DNA of 31,128 nt from JBGPBY01 sp041481485 (GTDB lineage Bacteria > Acidobacteriota > Terriglobia > 20CM-2-55-15), in contig JBGPBY010000014.1 in NCBI GenBank assembly GCA_041481485.1, positions 1 to 31,128 of the forward strand, written 5' to 3'. Position 1 is the stretch's first letter, and the number at the start of each line of letters is the position of its first letter. The position numbers and the translations under genes were made by a program. The notes under the pieces are model-generated. The model was not told the origin of the DNA and did not search any database. It worked only from the letters and a program-made list of their open reading frames with translations. This document shows, piece by piece, positions 29,392 through 31,128 of the stretch.

Positions 29392-30435
29392 TCAGGCGAG
29401 GCGCATATTGGGATCGGGGCTGAACGCGAATCCGGCGGTCTCGCCGCGCCGTAGTTTGGCGGTTCCTGCCGCGGCGATCATCGCCGCATTGTCGGTTGTA
29501 AAGATCGGCTTTGGGTAGTAGAAGCGCAACCCGGCTTCTTTGGTTTTTTCAGCAAGAAATTCCTTCAGGCGGCTATTCGCGGCGACTCCTCCCGAAAGCA
29601 TCAACGAACGCGGCTTCAGCTGGGATACGGCCTTTGCAGTTGTCGACCAGAGCATGCGGACCACGCCTTCCTGAAAGCTAGCCAGAATATTCAATCGTTG
29701 GGGATCTTCGCGCGATTCGGTTTCGTTCTTCGGCGCGAGATTCCCATCGCGCACCATTCGCAGCACTGCAGTCTTTATTCCACTGAAACTGAAGTCCAGT
29801 GCGCCGTCGGAGATTTTGGGAATTGCGAATGAGTGTGCGTTTCGATCTCCGAGCTTTGCGAGCCGGTCAATGACGGGACCGCCGGGGTATTGAAGGCCGA
29901 GCAGGCGCCCCACCTTGTCATAGGCCTCTCCGGCAGCGTCATCGCGCGTTCGTCCGACAAGCCGATAGGTGAGATGTTTGAAGTCCCCGGTCAGCGACTC
30001 GACAAAGAACAAATTCGTGTGGCCCCCGGAAACCACGAGAGCGAGCGCAGGGAATTCGATTTCCGGGTGCTCGAAGCACACCGAATAAATGTGACCCTCA
30101 ATGTGATTTACCGCAATCAGCGGCTTGTTCTTCGAAAAAGCGAGAGCTTTGGCGTAAGTCAGTCCGACCAGTAAACTGCCGATCAGTCCAGGGCCGGCTG
30201 TTGCTGCAATGCCGTCCATGTCTTCGAGAGATTTCCCGGCATCGGCAAGTGCCTGATCCACGATCCCCCGGATTTTGGCCAGATGCTCGCGCGATGCAAT
30301 TTCCGGAACAATACCGCCATAAGCCGCATGGGTTTTGACCTGCGAGTAAATGACATTGGACAAAATCCGGTGACCGTTTTCGACAACGGCTGCCGCGGTC
30401 TCATCACAGGAGGTTTCGATACCAAGTACAAGCAT
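29392..30435 (-). CDS. tsaD: tRNA N6-threonylcarbamoyladenosine transferase subunit
   Basis: TsaD, with TsaB and TsaE, transfers the threonylcarbamoyl group to A37 of ANN-decoding tRNAs. The 347-residue protein is an ASKHA-fold member with LGIETSCDETAAAVV (4-18) and GGIVPEIASREH. The metal-binding His pair is H111 and H115 in NHIEGHIYS. SGGHTNL follows, and D315 lies in FTTDNAAMIAAAG. The length is normal. It starts 3 bp after the mtnA stop, so the two are probably co-transcribed. It is expected to be essential or nearly so. Confidence 0.97.
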   Translation of the reverse strand: MLVLGIETSCDETAAAVVENGHRILSNVIYSQVKTHAAYGGIVPEIASREHLAKIRGIVDQALADAGKSLEDMDGIAATAGPGLIGSLLVGLTYAKALAFSKNKPLIAVNHIEGHIYSVCFEHPEIEFPALALVVSGGHTNLFFVESLTGDFKHLTYRLVGRTRDDAAGEAYDKVGRLLGLQYPGGPVIDRLAKLGDRNAHSFAIPKISDGALDFSFSGIKTAVLRMVRDGNLAPKNETESREDPQRLNILASFQEGVVRMLWSTTAKAVSQLKPRSLMLSGGVAANSRLKEFLAEKTKEAGLRFYYPKPIFTTDNAAMIAAAGTAKLRRGETAGFAFSPDPNMRLA

Positions 30436-30438
30436 GAA

Positions 30439-31128
30439 TCAAATCACAGGCGTTCCGGTCAGCTTCAACAGGGACTCACAATATGGCGGCCGGGCAACGC
30501 CCGCGTCAGTGACGATCGCTGTCACGAATTCATGGGGTGTCACATCAAACGCCGGATTGAGTACGGGGACCCCTTCGGGGACCACGCGGGTCCCCGCGAT
30601 GTGAGTGACTTCCATGGGGTCGCGTTGTTCGATGATGATGTGCGAGCCGTCCGGAATGTTCATATCGAACGTCGACAGCGGCGCCGCCACATAAAACGGA
30701 ATGTCGTGTTGTTTCGCCAGTACTGCAACGGTATACGTGCCGATCTTATTGGCTACATCTCCGTTGGCGGCGATGCGGTCTGCTCCCACAATGATGGCGT
30801 CAATCAGACCTTGCCGCATGAAAGATCCGGCCATGTTGTCCGAAATGACCCGGACGTCGATTTCGTCCTTCCATAATTCCCACGCCGTGAGCCGCGCACC
30901 CTGAAGAAACGGCCGCGTTTCATCGGCCAGAACGCGCAGACGTTTGCCACTTTCCACTGCTGCCCGAATCACGCCAAGCGCCGTTCCGTATCCGGCAGTG
31001 GCGAGCGCACCGGCGTTGCAGTGAGTGAGAATGGTGCCGGAATTCGGAAGAAGATCCGCGCCGTATTTTCCCATGCGCATGTTGCTCGCGATGTCTTCGC
31101 GGTAAATTGCCTGGGCTTCTTCGATCAG
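30439..31128 (-). CDS. mtnA: S-methyl-5-thioribose-1-phosphate isomerase, partial
   Basis: MtnA isomerises 5-methylthioribose-1-phosphate to methylthioribulose-1-phosphate in the methionine salvage pathway. About 229 residues are present. The reading frame stays open to the window edge, so the N-terminal third is missing. Visible motifs include the catalytic-cysteine region LTHCNAGALATAGYGTALG, ADETRPFLQGARLTAWEL and GADRIAANGDVANKIGTY with the catalytic Asp, then VAAPLSTFD and NPAFDVTP. An eIF2B-alpha-like ribose-1,5-bisphosphate isomerase is a relative, but the ADETRP and NGDVANKIGTY blocks fit MtnA. It lies directly before tsaD; no other salvage genes are in view. Confidence 0.93.
   Translation of the reverse strand: MIEEAQAIYREDIASNMRMGKYGADLLPNSGTILTHCNAGALATAGYGTALGVIRAAVESGKRLRVLADETRPFLQGARLTAWELWKDEIDVRVISDNMAGSFMRQGLIDAIIVGADRIAANGDVANKIGTYTVAVLAKQHDIPFYVAAPLSTFDMNIPDGSHIIIEQRDPMEVTHIAGTRVVPEGVPVLNPAFDVTPHEFVTAIVTDAGVARPPYCESLLKLTGTPVI

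Noticed and set aside
1..31128. tRNA, rRNA, riboswitch, replication origin or prophage genes
   Set aside because: I looked for conserved tRNA/rRNA stretches, riboswitch cores, DnaA-box clusters and phage structural genes by eye and found none I could support.

Overview
The window looks like a chromosomal segment of a Gram-negative, moderately GC-rich bacterium. A lipid A synthesis gene (lpxB), lgt, a periplasmic PQQ-dependent dehydrogenase, a short (215-residue) EF-Ts, TPR/aspartyl-protease and DUF2341 secreted proteins, and abundant palindromic intergenic repeats together suggest an Acidobacteriota member. This is an inference from gene content and style; no rRNA is present to settle it.

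Layout. 1-131: REP-like hairpins. 200-3350: a secreted LysM protein (+) convergent with, and overlapping, a minus-strand unit pgsA / AMMECR1-like gene / lgt. 3417-7209: a plus-strand unit with an NDP-sugar pyrophosphorylase, a phosphohexomutase, an ECF sigma factor and its zinc-finger anti-sigma factor. 7163-8805 (-): a secreted hypothetical protein translationally coupled to lpxB. 8886-9458 (+): a secreted hypothetical protein. 9475-9767: a long inverted repeat. 9791-10756 (+): a small membrane protein and a VapBC-type toxin-antitoxin pair with an 18-bp palindrome in front of it. 11039-18362 (-): PQQ dehydrogenase, histidine phosphatase, and the cell-wall amino-sugar unit murQ-nagA-murA followed by an MFS exporter. 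18544-19902 (-): a lipoprotein with TPRs and two retropepsin-like lobes. 19962-23785 (+): rplM-rpsI and rpsB-tsf-pyrH-frr. 23953-24924 (+): rlmN. 25004-27829 (+): a large secreted multidomain carbohydrate-recognition protein. 27851-28120 (-): acylphosphatase. 28211-28850: a composite inverted repeat interrupted by a small transposon-like insertion. 28861-31128 (-): zincin-type metallopeptidase, tsaD, and mtnA running off the window end.

Functional themes. Most genes are housekeeping: translation, envelope lipid and peptidoglycan metabolism, tRNA and rRNA modification. murQ and nagA convert recycled MurNAc-6-P to GlcN-6-P, which can feed UDP-GlcNAc, the substrate of the adjacent murA. The sugar-nucleotide pair could supply an envelope polysaccharide, with the ECF sigma/anti-sigma pair as an envelope-stress sensor in the same unit.

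The most unusual material is non-coding. (i) Four gene starts carry TAGAAT exactly 6-7 nt before ATG with no Shine-Dalgarno sequence, suggesting leaderless transcripts. (ii) Three families of hairpin pairs (REP/BIME-like) sit between genes. (iii) A 333-bp insertion with 12-bp inverted ends and a 9-bp target duplication has landed in the centre of one of these repeats. I did not find a CRISPR array, tRNA, rRNA, prophage or recognisable transposase, and no convincing new multi-gene defence system beyond the VapBC-type pair.
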